Shown: positions 36,513-46,579, counted from the stretch's first letter. The stretch is 64,000 nt of DNA from Deltaproteobacteria bacterium (GCA_020848545.1 JADLHZ010000118.1:1-64000); one strand, 5' to 3'. Numbers and translations are program-made. The notes: generated by a model not told the origin, from the letters alone.

Positions 36513-39500
36513 TTGGGCTTAGAAGACGTCAAGAGCAAGCCGGCACCCACTTATACCCCTCCCCCGCCGGAGCTGCAAAAGCCGCCGGAGCCGGTCAAGG
36601 TCCCCGCGCCGGTCCCGGCCGAGACCATCGTCGTCGAATCCGCTGCGAAGGATCAGATCGCCGCGCCGCAAAAGCCGCTGCCGATCGCGCCCGAGCTGAA
36701 GCCGGTCGATCTGACGCTGCCGATCACGGCGGAAACCTTCGCCTTGGTCAACCAGATCAAGGCTCAAGAGGGGCCGCTCACCCGCTCGCAGGCGCAGAAG
36801 CTCGCCGCTCGCATCGAGCGCATTCCGGATAACCAGGCCGCCGCGTTTGTGCGGGCCCTCGCTGATGAACCGAAGCCGATGAGCACGGCGATGCTCGGGC
36901 GCGCCCTGGCCCCACATATAAATGATGCGCGCTTCGATGCGACTTTCGCCAAGGTCAGCCCGGGCGACGTCGCGGAGCTGCGCACGCTCGCCCGGAGCGA
37001 TGCCGAGCTGCCGCCGCCGAAGCTCGCCCCGCCGGCGCAGGTGCCGGATCAAGGTCGCGTCGACGCCTTGCTCGCGGACTACGAGAAGAACATCGCCGAT
37101 CCCACCGCCAATGCGGCGACGGGCGAAAAGTTGATCGGCGTCATCGCGGGCTACGAGCGCTTGCTCACCACCCTGCCCAAGGACTCGGGCGAGTGGCTGG
37201 CCGTCCGCGAGAAGCTCGTCGGCATCAAGACGAAGGTCGAGGACGTCGAGATCCACGCGCAGCGCGAGGCGCTCGGCAAGCAGAATCCGGACGTCGCGAA
37301 GATCTTCGCCGAGGCGCAGAACCCGAAGTCGAAGCTCGGTCAAGCCATGGCGAAGATGGGCGTCACCGAGCTCGAGCTCGAGCGCTATGTCATCACCGGA
37401 GCGGCGACAGGCAAGCTCGCTGGCGTCGGAGCGGAGCTGCGCACGAGGGGGACGCACCGTTCGGGGCGCGTCTTCGCAGCGATGATCAAGCTGAGCGCCC
37501 ACGCCGAGGCGGCGCGTGCCACCATGCTCGCCGAGAAGGGTAAGCTCGCGCGCGAAGCGGCCGGCAAGGCGACGAAGGCCGAGGACAAGACGGCGCTGGC
37601 GAAGAACGCCGACGACCTGGAGCGCGCGAGCGAGCTGTTCAAGACACAGGCGGCGGCGAAGCTGAAGGCCGCCGATCGCATTCCGGTCGAGGCCCGCGGC
37701 ACCCGCATCGTCTTCGCGCGGCGCATCGCGGCCTATGCGCAGCGACGCCTCGACAGCGACAAGGCGTCGCCGGCGAGCAAGGAGCGCGCGCAGAAGCAGC
37801 TGACCGCGGCGCTCGCGTCGCTCGATGAAGAAGCGCGCCAAGCGAAGAAGCTCGCTGACGCATACATCGCCAAGGGCAAGAACGTTCCGAAGGTGTTGAA
37901 GAGCGCGGCGACCGAAGCGTCGAACGGCGCCGCCGACGTGCAGCTCTATCGCGCCGAGAGAACGACCAACCCTGACGAGCAGCTCGCGCTCGTCAGCGAC
38001 GCGCCGACCGAAGCGGGCAAGCCCGCCGGCGCCGGCTTCTATCTGACGCTCGGCGAAGGCGTCGACGCGAAGCTGAAGGACAGCGACTCGCAGCTTGCGC
38101 TCCGCCAACGTCAATTCGCGATCGGGCGCGCCGCGGGGCAGCAGAAGCTGTTCGCCACAGGCTACTCGCCGACGCTGCCGTTGGCGCCGGGTCAGGAAGC
38201 CGCGAAGAAGCTCGTCGACGACTACACCTTCGGGCTCGAAGGGACGTTGTCGCAGCGCATCTTGGCGCGAAAGCCGGAGGATCCGTCGCGCGCGGATCTC
38301 GTGCGACAACGCGCGCAGCTCGGCGCCGAGCGGCTCGCTCGCGTGGGTGCGCCGGCGGTGCTCGAGAAGCAGCTGAAGGACGGCGAGAAGCTCTCGGCCG
38401 ACATGGCCGCCGGGATCGCCGAGATGCAGAAGCAGAGCGCCGAAGCTGCGAAGTGGCCGCCGCTCGCCGGCGCCGGCTTCGTCAAGCAGCTCGCGGACGC
38501 AGTCGAGGCGAAGAAGAAGGTCGACGAGAACAACGCCGCGACGAAGGCGCAGCTCGGTCGCGCGAAGGACGACGTCGCCGCGCTGCGCGTCGCCGCGAAG
38601 GCGCGCGGCCTCGATTCCGTCGTCAACCACCCGGAGTCGCTCGTTGCGCGGACCGACAATGACTACAAAGAGGTCGGCGCCGCGCTGAAGCAAGCGCAGA
38701 CGAAGAAGCCGCCGCCGTCGAAGGAGCTCGTTGCCGGTTTCCTCTACGAAGTTGGCCAGTACGAAGCGCAGGTCGGCGGTCTGCAGCTCGGCGGCGACGC
38801 CAAGAAGCGCATAGAAGCCTCGAAGGTGGCGATCCTTGCCGGCGACAAGCAACTCGCGGGCTTGACCGCGCTCAGCGATCCGAACGTCCTGCGCCTGAGC
38901 ATGACCGCGCGCGCGCAGCTGGCGCCGCTCTTGAGCCAGAACGGCGAGCCGAAGGTCGCGTTCGCGATCCTGCAGACCGGCTCGAGCCAATTGAAGCTCT
39001 TCGCGGCCGCCGTCGACGACAAAGAACGCGCGCAGTTGCGCGGCTACATCGTCGACGCGGCGGTGACGTCGGTCGACGGCTTCGAAGGGAACCTGAAGAA
39101 GGGCGCCGTCGAGGTCGACGCCGTCGACAGCCTGTCGGCGCTCGCGCGGAGCGAGGCGAAGGAGCTGCCGAAGGACCAGCAGACCCGCTACACCGACACC
39201 TTCGCACGTTGGGATCGCGACGCCGACAGCGTCGTCATCTTGTTCAGCGAGACGGACACGCAAGTCGATCGCGAGCTCGAAGCCGGCAAGAAGATGGCTG
39301 CGATGGGCAAGGAGGAGCTGAACGCCCTCGTCGACCAAGAGACGAGCTGGGTCGCGAACGTGGTGCTCGCGCCCTACACTTACGCGACGGAAGGCGAGAG
39401 CGCGCGCGGCTTCGCGAAGAAGGTCGAGGGCCGAGACGTCGACTTCAGCTTCGGCGACGTGACGACCGAGGCGGCGCAAACGAAGGCGTCGGCGATGGTC

Positions 39501-42500
39501 TTTCGCGACATCTTCGCACAGGCGAAGAAGTCTGGGCGTACGCGCGAGGCGGTCGCGGCGTTTCGCGAGATCGGCAGCTCGCCGGAAGCGACGCAGCGCG
39601 CGCGCAAGCTCTTCGCCGAGCTCTACACGGCGGCGCACCCGGAGCTCCCGGCCGACAAGGCGATGCTCATCGCGCAGAAGGTGAAGATCCCGACGCACGC
39701 GTCGATCGCGGGCTACCGCGCCGGCGCTGGCACGAACGCGGGCTTCTACGCGGATCAGTCGAAGTATTCGACCGGCGGGCTCATGCAGTCGAGCAAGCAG
39801 TTCGGCGATTACTTGGAGAAGAAGATCGCCAAGCGCAAGGACGAAGTGAAAGTCGTCAAGTGGGTGAACATCGGCGGCGAGCTCATCCTCGGCGCCGTCC
39901 TGATGCGCGGCGCGAACATCCCCGGCATGCTCGCCAAGGTGCCTGCGTTCGTGCGCGTGGGCCAAGCAGCGAACACCTTCCGTGTCGTGGCCGGCGCCAG
40001 CCGCGCGATCAACGTCGTGCGCGTCGCGACGCCGACCTTGTTCCGCTTCGGCGTCGGCGCGGCCGAGATGGGCGCGACGATCTACGCGCAGCAAAAGTTC
40101 GGCCAAGCCGCGCGCTACGTGTTCGGCAAAGACAGCTTCATCGCCGACACCTTGACCGGCGTGAGCGGCATGTTTGCGCTGAACGTGGGCTCGCACGTGG
40201 CCGGCACTGCCGGCGCGAAGATCGCGGGCTCGGGCCTGGGCAAGCAGGCGTGGGCGGAATTCTTGCAGACCCGCGGCCCGGCGATCTTGCTGATGGGCAC
40301 GCAGCAAGGCATCGAACGCGGCGTCGAGCACTTCTTCCCGAAGCAAGCGCACACGATCAACACGCTGATTCAGATCTTCCTGCCGGCCGGCGTCGGTGCG
40401 TTCAACGCGCGCCGCCAGTCGCGCGGGCAGGTCGAGGCGCTGCACAAAGAGATGCTCGCAGAGATGCCCGCCGACGTGTCGACGAAGGCGCGCGGCTTGC
40501 TCGCGAAGGCGTACATGCAGACCGAGGGGCTCAAGCCTGAGCTCATCAAGCCGCACCTCGAGAAGCTGAACGCCGACTTGCAGAAGGCCGGCGTCAAGGG
40601 CCCGGTGGCCGAGGCGATCGTCAACGAGCGCGCGATGACTTGGGCGAAGGCTCACACGGCGGCGCCCGAAGCGAAGAAGGGCGAGCGGCCGACGCCAGAA
40701 GCGATCGACGCGTACTGGAAGGGTTACGAGAAGAAGCTCGGTGAAGCGGGCGTGCGCGATCCGGCGGCGGTCGTGGAGAAGGCGCGCGCGTTCGAGCTCA
40801 TGCAGGATCTGCAGATCGCGCGCGAGGCGCTGAAGGATCAGCCGGAGAAGCTCAAGGAGCTCGACAAAAAGATCGCCGAGATCATGGAGCCGAAGATCGA
40901 GGTGAGCGCTCAGAGCGTGAGCCAGCGCGTGACCGAACGTGTGGACGTCGCGTTGAAGCGCGGCGCCAACGAGGTCGCTGCGCGCGACACTCCGGCGCCC
41001 GGGGCGACACTGCCGCCGAAGCCAGTCGCGAGCGGCAACGTCGCCGTGAACGAAGCGAAGCCGGCGCAGACACCACCGCCCGAAGGCAAGACGATCGCTT
41101 ATGCCAAAGAGCTCGACTACCAGGGCAAGAAGCTGACGGTCGCGGGCATCGATCCCTCGGGTCGGCTGCTCGTCGCCGAACGCATTCCCGGCGGCTTTCA
41201 GTGGCACACCCTCGACCTGACGACTGCGGTGCGCGAGAATCCGAAGTGGCTCGATCACCTCTCGCTGAAGCTCCCGGAAAAGGCGGGCGAGCCGCCGGTG
41301 TCGGGCTGGAAGATTACCGGCGAGAAGAACGGCGAGGTGACGCTCACGCGCTTCGACGCGAACGGCACCGCGCGCGTGAGGACGGTGAAGAGCGAGACGC
41401 TGCTGAAGGCGCTTGCCGGGCCGCTCGGCATGCAGGCGATCCCCGGCATTCCGGCGAAGCCCATCGAAGGCGTGGCGAAGACGACGATCGAGCCGCTGCG
41501 CACGCCGGCCGACTATCAAAAAGCGCTCGATGCGCAGCAGAAGAAGGCCGATACGGCCGTCAAGAAAGAGGCCCTCGCCGCCATCGAAAACGCGCCGGCG
41601 AGCGTGCGACCGCGCATGCTCGAGAACTTGATCGCCGCCGAGAAGATGAAGGTGCCGACCGAAGTCTCGCTCGGCTTCTTGCGCGCCGGAGCGGACGGCG
41701 TTCAATCCTACGGCCAAGCGCTCGCCGCGCGCGCCGAGCACCTGGCGCTGCCCGAGGCGAACCCGCTGCATCAGGCCGCGCAAGCTGAAGTGAAGGCGAT
41801 CGGGCGCGCGTTTGCAGAGGGCAGCGTCATCGGCAAGCGTTACGCGGCGGAGCTCGCGGCGCCGAACGCGGACAAAGCGTTCTTGATGAAGCTCACTGAG
41901 CTGCCGATGAGCACCTTCCGCTCGACCTTCGACGCCTACGTGCGCTTGCCCGACGGCGCGGGGCGCACGTTCTTGAAAGGCGAGATCGAGGCGCGCTCGA
42001 CCGACCTCAACTCGACCGATCTCAGCAAGCGGCAGAACGCGACGATGGAGGTGCGCGAGCTCGAGCGCGCGTACCAGAAGCTGCAGTCGCCTGAGCAGGC
42101 GCGCGGGTACATCGATCTTCTGCGCACGGCGAAGGGACCGGATCGGGCGTTGCTCGTGCGCATCATCGACACGCTGCCGAAGACGCAGGCGGTGACCGCG
42201 CTCTTCGTGTTCAAGAGCGCACCGGCGCTGCGCCCTGCGATCGCCAAAGCGCTGACCGGCGTGTCGCAAGCGGCGGCCTTTCTGACGCTCGGCAAGCTGT
42301 CGCGGCAGCAGAAGCTCCCGGCGGGCGAGCGCATCGACGGCAAAGTGTCGGACGCGATCTCGTTGGCGGCGAGCTCTGCGCGCTTGAGCGGCACGCCGTC
42401 CGCCGCGATGATGACGCCGCACATCGCTGAACGCGGCATGGTCGCGCTGCGCGAGCTGCCGGCGGCCGAGTACGCGCAGGTGAAGAAGATGATCGACGGA

Positions 42501-45125
42501 GCGGGCAGCCCGCACGAGGTCGCGTACATCATGAAGGGCCTCGCGGCGCGCGGTGCGCAGCTGCACACGACGCAAGCCGACGCTCCCGTCCGCACCCGCG
42601 CGCTCGCGGAGCTCGGCGAGTACGCGGCGGCGATCAAGGGCAAGAGCCAGAACGAGATCGCCGAGATGTCGTCGCTGCGCGGCACCCGGCTGACGACGAT
42701 CAACGGCGAGGTCGTCGTCGCCGGCGGCGGCACGCAGAAGATGGGCACCTCGTGCGGTCCGACGACGGCCCTCGTCGCACGCGCCGAGATCGATCCGGTG
42801 AGCGGCTGGCGCTACCGCGATACGGCGAAGGGGAAAGACGGCCTCACCGGCCCCGAGCGTTTTTTGCGCGATCAAGTGGCGCTGATGGCCGCCGAGGGTA
42901 GCGCATACGGGTTCAAGCAGGCGGGCGTCGCCGAGGCAAAGGCGCAGGTGCAGATCAACATCAGCGCCGCGCGCATCGTGATGGTCGCGCGCGAAGCCCA
43001 CTCGAACCGGAAGCTCACCACGGTCGAAGTCGAGGCGCTCGAAGGCTGGCAAGGTCATCGCGGCCGCACACGCGAGCAGAACGGCACTGTCGAGCGCATG
43101 GAGACGTCGCAAGCGCTGAAAGACGCGTACAAGAAGCTCGAGCCGGAATTGCGCAAGAAGGGCGTCGAGAGCTTCGACGAGTTCTGCACCTACCTCGCGA
43201 AGACGACATGGGCCCACCCGATCACCCTCGGCAAGTCGCAGAAGGTGCAAGAGGTCGGCACTTGGCCGGAGCATTACTTGGATAAGGTCGTCGGCGGGCT
43301 CGTCGGCGTGAAGTTCGAGCGGCGAGACGTCACGGCGTCGGCGCCTGTCGATCCGAACAACGTCTCGCGCATGGTGCAACTGTACGGTCCCGTGCCGATC
43401 GTCGTCACGTGGAAGACCGCGCCCGGCCAGCCGGCGGGAGCACACGCGATGCTCGTCACCGAGGTGCTCGCCCCAGACGCGGCCCATGGATACCGGCGCT
43501 TTCGCGTCTTCGATCCCGAGACGGGCATGGAGGCGTACGTAGGCGATCGCGCGCTCGTCGGCGACAAGGTCGTCGCGAACATGCCGGGCTTGTCCGAGGG
43601 GCACATCTCGATCGTGTACGAGCCGAGTGCACGGCCGAACGCGCAGGGGACGATCGCCGAGCTGCCGCAGGCGCCGTCGAAGACGCTCTACGACATCCAG
43701 GCAATCAACGACGCGAAGGCGCGCGCGCGGGCGAAGACCGAGACGGATCTGCCGGCGGTGAAGGTGCCACCGGAGCGTACGAAGACGCTCGAGATGACGC
43801 CGGTGAAGCCGCCGCCGGTGAATCCGACGCCGTCGCGGACGAAGACGCTCGAGATGACGCCGGTGACGCTGAAGGACAGCAAGCCCGGCGCCGCGCCGCA
43901 GCCGTTCAACGCCGCCGAGCGCGCGCATACAGGCCCAGAGCCGGTCTTGCGGCCGGCGACGCACGAAGTGGATCTCGCCGGCGCGACGACGCGCCTCGCG
44001 GCGCTGAAGCCTGGCGACCAGCTGTCGTCGGCGGACGCTGCCGTGCTCTTGAACGAAAGCATCGGCACAGCGCGCGAGGCGATCGTCGGGGAGAGGCGCC
44101 GCCTTGCTCTGTCCCGTGGTGAAGCGACACCCTCGACGGAAACCGCGCTTGGCCTCGAGGTCGGTGGCTATTGCGGTTTCGGAACGGCCGTCATCTATCA
44201 CCGCCTCGTCGCGCTCGGCATCAAGCCACAGAACATCACGCTGCACCAAGCGTTCGACGCATTCCCTGGCGGACGCGATCCGTCGCGCCACGCCTTCGCC
44301 GTCGTGAAGATGCCGGACGGCAAGAGCTACCTTGTCGACACGACGTTCCGGCAGTTCTTCGATCCGCGGCGCACTGATGCGGGCAAGATCGGCGTTGCCG
44401 GCGACGTGATGCGCAAAGAAGGCAACGGCGCGATCGCGGATCGGATCATCGGTCACGGCATGGTCGAGCTCACGGACGCGGTCGCCAATGCTTACGGTCG
44501 TGCGCTCGCGGGCGGCGACGTGCCGGGACAGCCGCCGCTGAAGTTCACCGCCAAGCAGCTGACCGAGAAGTCGACGGCGCAGCTCGACTTCGACTTCGCG
44601 CACGAGGTGCTGCCGCGCGTCGAGCGATCGGTCAGCCTCGAGATCAACAGGTTCACTTCGGTCGACAACGTCCCCGCGCACTACGTGACAGACCGCGCGC
44701 GCTTCATCGAGCTGTCGAAGGATCCCGCGCACAACGGCGCGATCGGCGAGAAGTCGACCCGCGAGGTGATGAGCGGCCTCGAGGCCGAGCGCCTCGGTTG
44801 GGCGCGCGGACCGATCAAGCGCGGGCCGAAGGAAGTCGACTTCATCGACGCCGATCGCACTCCCTTCGACGTGAAGACGCCGCTCTCGCCAGAGCTCGCC
44901 GGTGGTCCGTTCAAGTTCAAGCCGGAGTGGGCGGCGGATTCGATCTTGGCGCAGCTGCGCAAGACGCACACGGGTGAAGACGGCGTCACGCGGCCGGTGC
45001 GCGTGATCCTCGACGTCAGCTACTTGAAGGAAGCGCATCGCTATCAGATCTGGGAACAACTGCGCGCAAAGGGGGCGACCGAAGCCGAGCTCGCGCGCAT
45101 CTATGAAATCAACGTGAGGCCATGA
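36513..45125 (+). CDS. Giant multi-domain protein with two Cys-protease-like sites and a terminal nuclease motif (putative polymorphic toxin)
   Basis: 2870 aa. I choose the TTG at 36513 because AAAAGGA lies 8 bases upstream; the TTG at 36483 has no ribosome site. No signal peptide. Residues 1-60 are Pro-rich; about 60-1110 helical and Lys/Ala-rich; about 1115-1290 hydrophobic, possibly membrane-inserting (IGGELILGAVLMRG, GVGAAEMGATIYAQ, AILLMGTQQGIERG). Around 2081-2334 is a C39/papain-like site: Cys2081 in GTSCGPTTA, His2311 in AGAHAMLVTEV, Asp2334 in VFDPETG. Around 2554-2609 is a transglutaminase-like site: Cys2554 in GGYCGFG, His2593 in RHAFAVVK, Asp2609 in LVDTTF. Residues about 2740-2870 carry a PD-(D/E)XK-like motif: Asp2776 in KEVDFI and D2786-V-K2788. 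Coupled by 4 bases (ATGA) to the pentapeptide/FHA gene. Predicted effector or toxin; role inferred. Confidence 0.72.
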   Translation: MGLEDVKSKPAPTYTPPPPELQKPPEPVKVPAPVPAETIVVESAAKDQIAAPQKPLPIAPELKPVDLTLPITAETFALVNQIKAQEGPLTRSQAQKLAARIERIPDNQAAAFVRALADEPKPMSTAMLGRALAPHINDARFDATFAKVSPGDVAELRTLARSDAELPPPKLAPPAQVPDQGRVDALLADYEKNIADPTANAATGEKLIGVIAGYERLLTTLPKDSGEWLAVREKLVGIKTKVEDVEIHAQREALGKQNPDVAKIFAEAQNPKSKLGQAMAKMGVTELELERYVITGAATGKLAGVGAELRTRGTHRSGRVFAAMIKLSAHAEAARATMLAEKGKLAREAAGKATKAEDKTALAKNADDLERASELFKTQAAAKLKAADRIPVEARGTRIVFARRIAAYAQRRLDSDKASPASKERAQKQLTAALASLDEEARQAKKLADAYIAKGKNVPKVLKSAATEASNGAADVQLYRAERTTNPDEQLALVSDAPTEAGKPAGAGFYLTLGEGVDAKLKDSDSQLALRQRQFAIGRAAGQQKLFATGYSPTLPLAPGQEAAKKLVDDYTFGLEGTLSQRILARKPEDPSRADLVRQRAQLGAERLARVGAPAVLEKQLKDGEKLSADMAAGIAEMQKQSAEAAKWPPLAGAGFVKQLADAVEAKKKVDENNAATKAQLGRAKDDVAALRVAAKARGLDSVVNHPESLVARTDNDYKEVGAALKQAQTKKPPPSKELVAGFLYEVGQYEAQVGGLQLGGDAKKRIEASKVAILAGDKQLAGLTALSDPNVLRLSMTARAQLAPLLSQNGEPKVAFAILQTGSSQLKLFAAAVDDKERAQLRGYIVDAAVTSVDGFEGNLKKGAVEVDAVDSLSALARSEAKELPKDQQTRYTDTFARWDRDADSVVILFSETDTQVDRELEAGKKMAAMGKEELNALVDQETSWVANVVLAPYTYATEGESARGFAKKVEGRDVDFSFGDVTTEAAQTKASAMVFRDIFAQAKKSGRTREAVAAFREIGSSPEATQRARKLFAELYTAAHPELPADKAMLIAQKVKIPTHASIAGYRAGAGTNAGFYADQSKYSTGGLMQSSKQFGDYLEKKIAKRKDEVKVVKWVNIGGELILGAVLMRGANIPGMLAKVPAFVRVGQAANTFRVVAGASRAINVVRVATPTLFRFGVGAAEMGATIYAQQKFGQAARYVFGKDSFIADTLTGVSGMFALNVGSHVAGTAGAKIAGSGLGKQAWAEFLQTRGPAILLMGTQQGIERGVEHFFPKQAHTINTLIQIFLPAGVGAFNARRQSRGQVEALHKEMLAEMPADVSTKARGLLAKAYMQTEGLKPELIKPHLEKLNADLQKAGVKGPVAEAIVNERAMTWAKAHTAAPEAKKGERPTPEAIDAYWKGYEKKLGEAGVRDPAAVVEKARAFELMQDLQIAREALKDQPEKLKELDKKIAEIMEPKIEVSAQSVSQRVTERVDVALKRGANEVAARDTPAPGATLPPKPVASGNVAVNEAKPAQTPPPEGKTIAYAKELDYQGKKLTVAGIDPSGRLLVAERIPGGFQWHTLDLTTAVRENPKWLDHLSLKLPEKAGEPPVSGWKITGEKNGEVTLTRFDANGTARVRTVKSETLLKALAGPLGMQAIPGIPAKPIEGVAKTTIEPLRTPADYQKALDAQQKKADTAVKKEALAAIENAPASVRPRMLENLIAAEKMKVPTEVSLGFLRAGADGVQSYGQALAARAEHLALPEANPLHQAAQAEVKAIGRAFAEGSVIGKRYAAELAAPNADKAFLMKLTELPMSTFRSTFDAYVRLPDGAGRTFLKGEIEARSTDLNSTDLSKRQNATMEVRELERAYQKLQSPEQARGYIDLLRTAKGPDRALLVRIIDTLPKTQAVTALFVFKSAPALRPAIAKALTGVSQAAAFLTLGKLSRQQKLPAGERIDGKVSDAISLAASSARLSGTPSAAMMTPHIAERGMVALRELPAAEYAQVKKMIDGAGSPHEVAYIMKGLAARGAQLHTTQADAPVRTRALAELGEYAAAIKGKSQNEIAEMSSLRGTRLTTINGEVVVAGGGTQKMGTSCGPTTALVARAEIDPVSGWRYRDTAKGKDGLTGPERFLRDQVALMAAEGSAYGFKQAGVAEAKAQVQINISAARIVMVAREAHSNRKLTTVEVEALEGWQGHRGRTREQNGTVERMETSQALKDAYKKLEPELRKKGVESFDEFCTYLAKTTWAHPITLGKSQKVQEVGTWPEHYLDKVVGGLVGVKFERRDVTASAPVDPNNVSRMVQLYGPVPIVVTWKTAPGQPAGAHAMLVTEVLAPDAAHGYRRFRVFDPETGMEAYVGDRALVGDKVVANMPGLSEGHISIVYEPSARPNAQGTIAELPQAPSKTLYDIQAINDAKARARAKTETDLPAVKVPPERTKTLEMTPVKPPPVNPTPSRTKTLEMTPVTLKDSKPGAAPQPFNAAERAHTGPEPVLRPATHEVDLAGATTRLAALKPGDQLSSADAAVLLNESIGTAREAIVGERRRLALSRGEATPSTETALGLEVGGYCGFGTAVIYHRLVALGIKPQNITLHQAFDAFPGGRDPSRHAFAVVKMPDGKSYLVDTTFRQFFDPRRTDAGKIGVAGDVMRKEGNGAIADRIIGHGMVELTDAVANAYGRALAGGDVPGQPPLKFTAKQLTEKSTAQLDFDFAHEVLPRVERSVSLEINRFTSVDNVPAHYVTDRARFIELSKDPAHNGAIGEKSTREVMSGLEAERLGWARGPIKRGPKEVDFIDADRTPFDVKTPLSPELAGGPFKFKPEWAADSILAQLRKTHTGEDGVTRPVRVILDVSYLKEAHRYQIWEQLRAKGATEAELARIYEINVRP
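43776..43865 (+). repeat. Duplicated RTKTLEMTPV segment in the giant protein
   Basis: The decapeptide is encoded at 43776-43805 (residues 2422-2431) and again at 43836-43865 (2442-2451), with 28 identical nucleotides in each copy. It lies in the Pro-rich linker between the two Cys-protease-like domains and resembles a basophilic or proline-directed Thr kinase site. Confidence 0.85.
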
Positions 45126-46345
45126 AGCTAGATCGCCATGAGATCGAACGCCGCCTCGACGACGACGCGGCCTACCGAGCGAGCGCAGGCAAGAACGGCA
45201 AGCGCCTGAACCTCGTCGACTGCACCGTCGAGGACTTCGACTTCTCCGGCAAGGTGCTCAGCGAGATCGTCGCGCAGGACGCCGTGTTCGTGCGCTGCCG
45301 CTTCGAGAAGTGCGATCTGTATGGCGCCGATCTGAGCGGCGCGACGGCGGAAGGCTGCGACTTCAAGGAAGCGACGCTCGCGAAGAGTGATCTCATGCGT
45401 GCGAAGCTCGCCGGCGCGTCCTTCGAGTTCGCGAACCTCACCGGCGCCGAGATCATCGAGGCCGACTTGCGCGATGCGCGCTTCAGCTTCGCCGACCTCA
45501 GCGGCGCCATCGTCAAAGGTTGCGACGTCGCCGGCGCGGATTTTTCGCACGCGCGCCTGGTCAACGCGGCGGTGATAGAGAACCGGGGCGAAGCGAGCTT
45601 CGCGAATGCGGTGACCGAAGTGGAGATCACCGAGGGCCCGCCGCCCGCGCTCTGGCGGCTCGTCGAGGAAGGCGGCACGCGCACGCTCGACTTCGAGAAG
45701 CCCGGGCGCTTCACCGTCGGCCGTGACGCCGCCAACGATCTGCACTTGCCGGTGCTCACGGTCGGCCGCCGCCAAGCCGCGTTCGAAGTGACGCCGCTTT
45801 CAGTGACGGTGGCCGATCTCGACAGCCCGAGCGGCACGCGCGTCAACGGCCAGTCGACCCGCGGACCTGTCGCGCTCGCGGTCGGCGACGTCGTCGATCT
45901 CTCCGGCATCCGCTTTCGCCTCGAGGAAGCGAGCCCGCTCGTCGCCGAGGACGATCTCTTGCGCGGCTTTTGGGCGGCTGACGGCACCACGCTGCGCGCT
46001 TCGCTCACCGGCGCCACGGCCCAGGCGTGGGCTTTTCGCTTCCGCGATCACGACGCGATGTTCCTCGCGTCGCTCGCCGAGAAATTACACGCGCTGACGG
46101 ACGGCATCGTCCCTGGCCCCGGCGACACGACGCCCTACAGCGAAGCGACGGCGACGCCGGTGTTCGCCGCGTTGAAGGACGAGGGCGGCGACGCCGATGT
46201 GGATCGGCTGATCGAATCGTTGATCGCCGCCATCAAGACGCCGAAGGACCTCCTCGGCGCGTCGATGTTCGTCGACCATATCGTCCATCGCCACGCCCTC
46301 ATCGCCGCCGTCCACCGCGCGAACCAACCCGCCCGCGACGACTGA
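45122..46345 (+). CDS. Pentapeptide-repeat protein with FHA-like domain
   Basis: 407 aa. Residues about 30-160 are pentapeptide repeats (CDLYGADLSGATAEGCDF; ANLTGAEIIEADLRDARF), expected to form a right-handed quadrilateral helix. About 175-265 is an FHA-like domain: FTVGRDAANDLHLP, then DSPSGTRVNGQ and LAVGDVVDLSGIRF. The phosphothreonine-contacting Ser and structural His of the usual S-x-x-H are replaced (VGRRQA), so peptide binding may be altered or lost; the Arg and Asn remain. About 275-407 is an unfamiliar helical C-terminal domain. Start overlaps the giant gene's stop by 4 bases, so it is made together with it: a candidate immunity, adaptor or regulatory partner. Confidence 0.82.
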   Translation: MKLDRHEIERRLDDDAAYRASAGKNGKRLNLVDCTVEDFDFSGKVLSEIVAQDAVFVRCRFEKCDLYGADLSGATAEGCDFKEATLAKSDLMRAKLAGASFEFANLTGAEIIEADLRDARFSFADLSGAIVKGCDVAGADFSHARLVNAAVIENRGEASFANAVTEVEITEGPPPALWRLVEEGGTRTLDFEKPGRFTVGRDAANDLHLPVLTVGRRQAAFEVTPLSVTVADLDSPSGTRVNGQSTRGPVALAVGDVVDLSGIRFRLEEASPLVAEDDLLRGFWAADGTTLRASLTGATAQAWAFRFRDHDAMFLASLAEKLHALTDGIVPGPGDTTPYSEATATPVFAALKDEGGDADVDRLIESLIAAIKTPKDLLGASMFVDHIVHRHALIAAVHRANQPARDD

Positions 46346-46378
46346 AAAGGGACCGGGGAGCGCTCCCCGGTCCCTTTT
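46345..46378. terminator. Perfect palindromic intrinsic terminator
   Basis: A 34-base perfect inverted repeat (two 17-base arms) beginning AAAAGGGACCGGGG and ending in CCCCGGTCCCTTTT, starting at the last base of the pentapeptide/FHA stop codon. It closes the two-gene unit that begins with the giant gene and could also act on the opposite strand. Confidence 0.92.
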
Positions 46379-46579
46379 CGGGGCGTCGTCTACGCGGCTG
46401 TCGCTGCTAAGATCCTTGTCTCAATCGGCGCGAAACCTCGTGCAAAATGTCTTGACGTGGCGCGTCATCCTGCGTAGGCCCGGCCCTGTCGCGAACCGGC
46501 AGACGTCGCAACAAACGCGTTTTCGAAGGACGTATTGACCGCGCTGCCGATATTTCGCGCCTGCTGAGGAGACTCGACC

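Noticed and set aside
36519-45059. A very long open frame on the minus strand opposite the giant gene
   Set aside because: It is a mirror of a long high-GC gene: rich in Arg, His and Leu with no domain or start signal. The plus frame shows motifs, a ribosome site and coupling.
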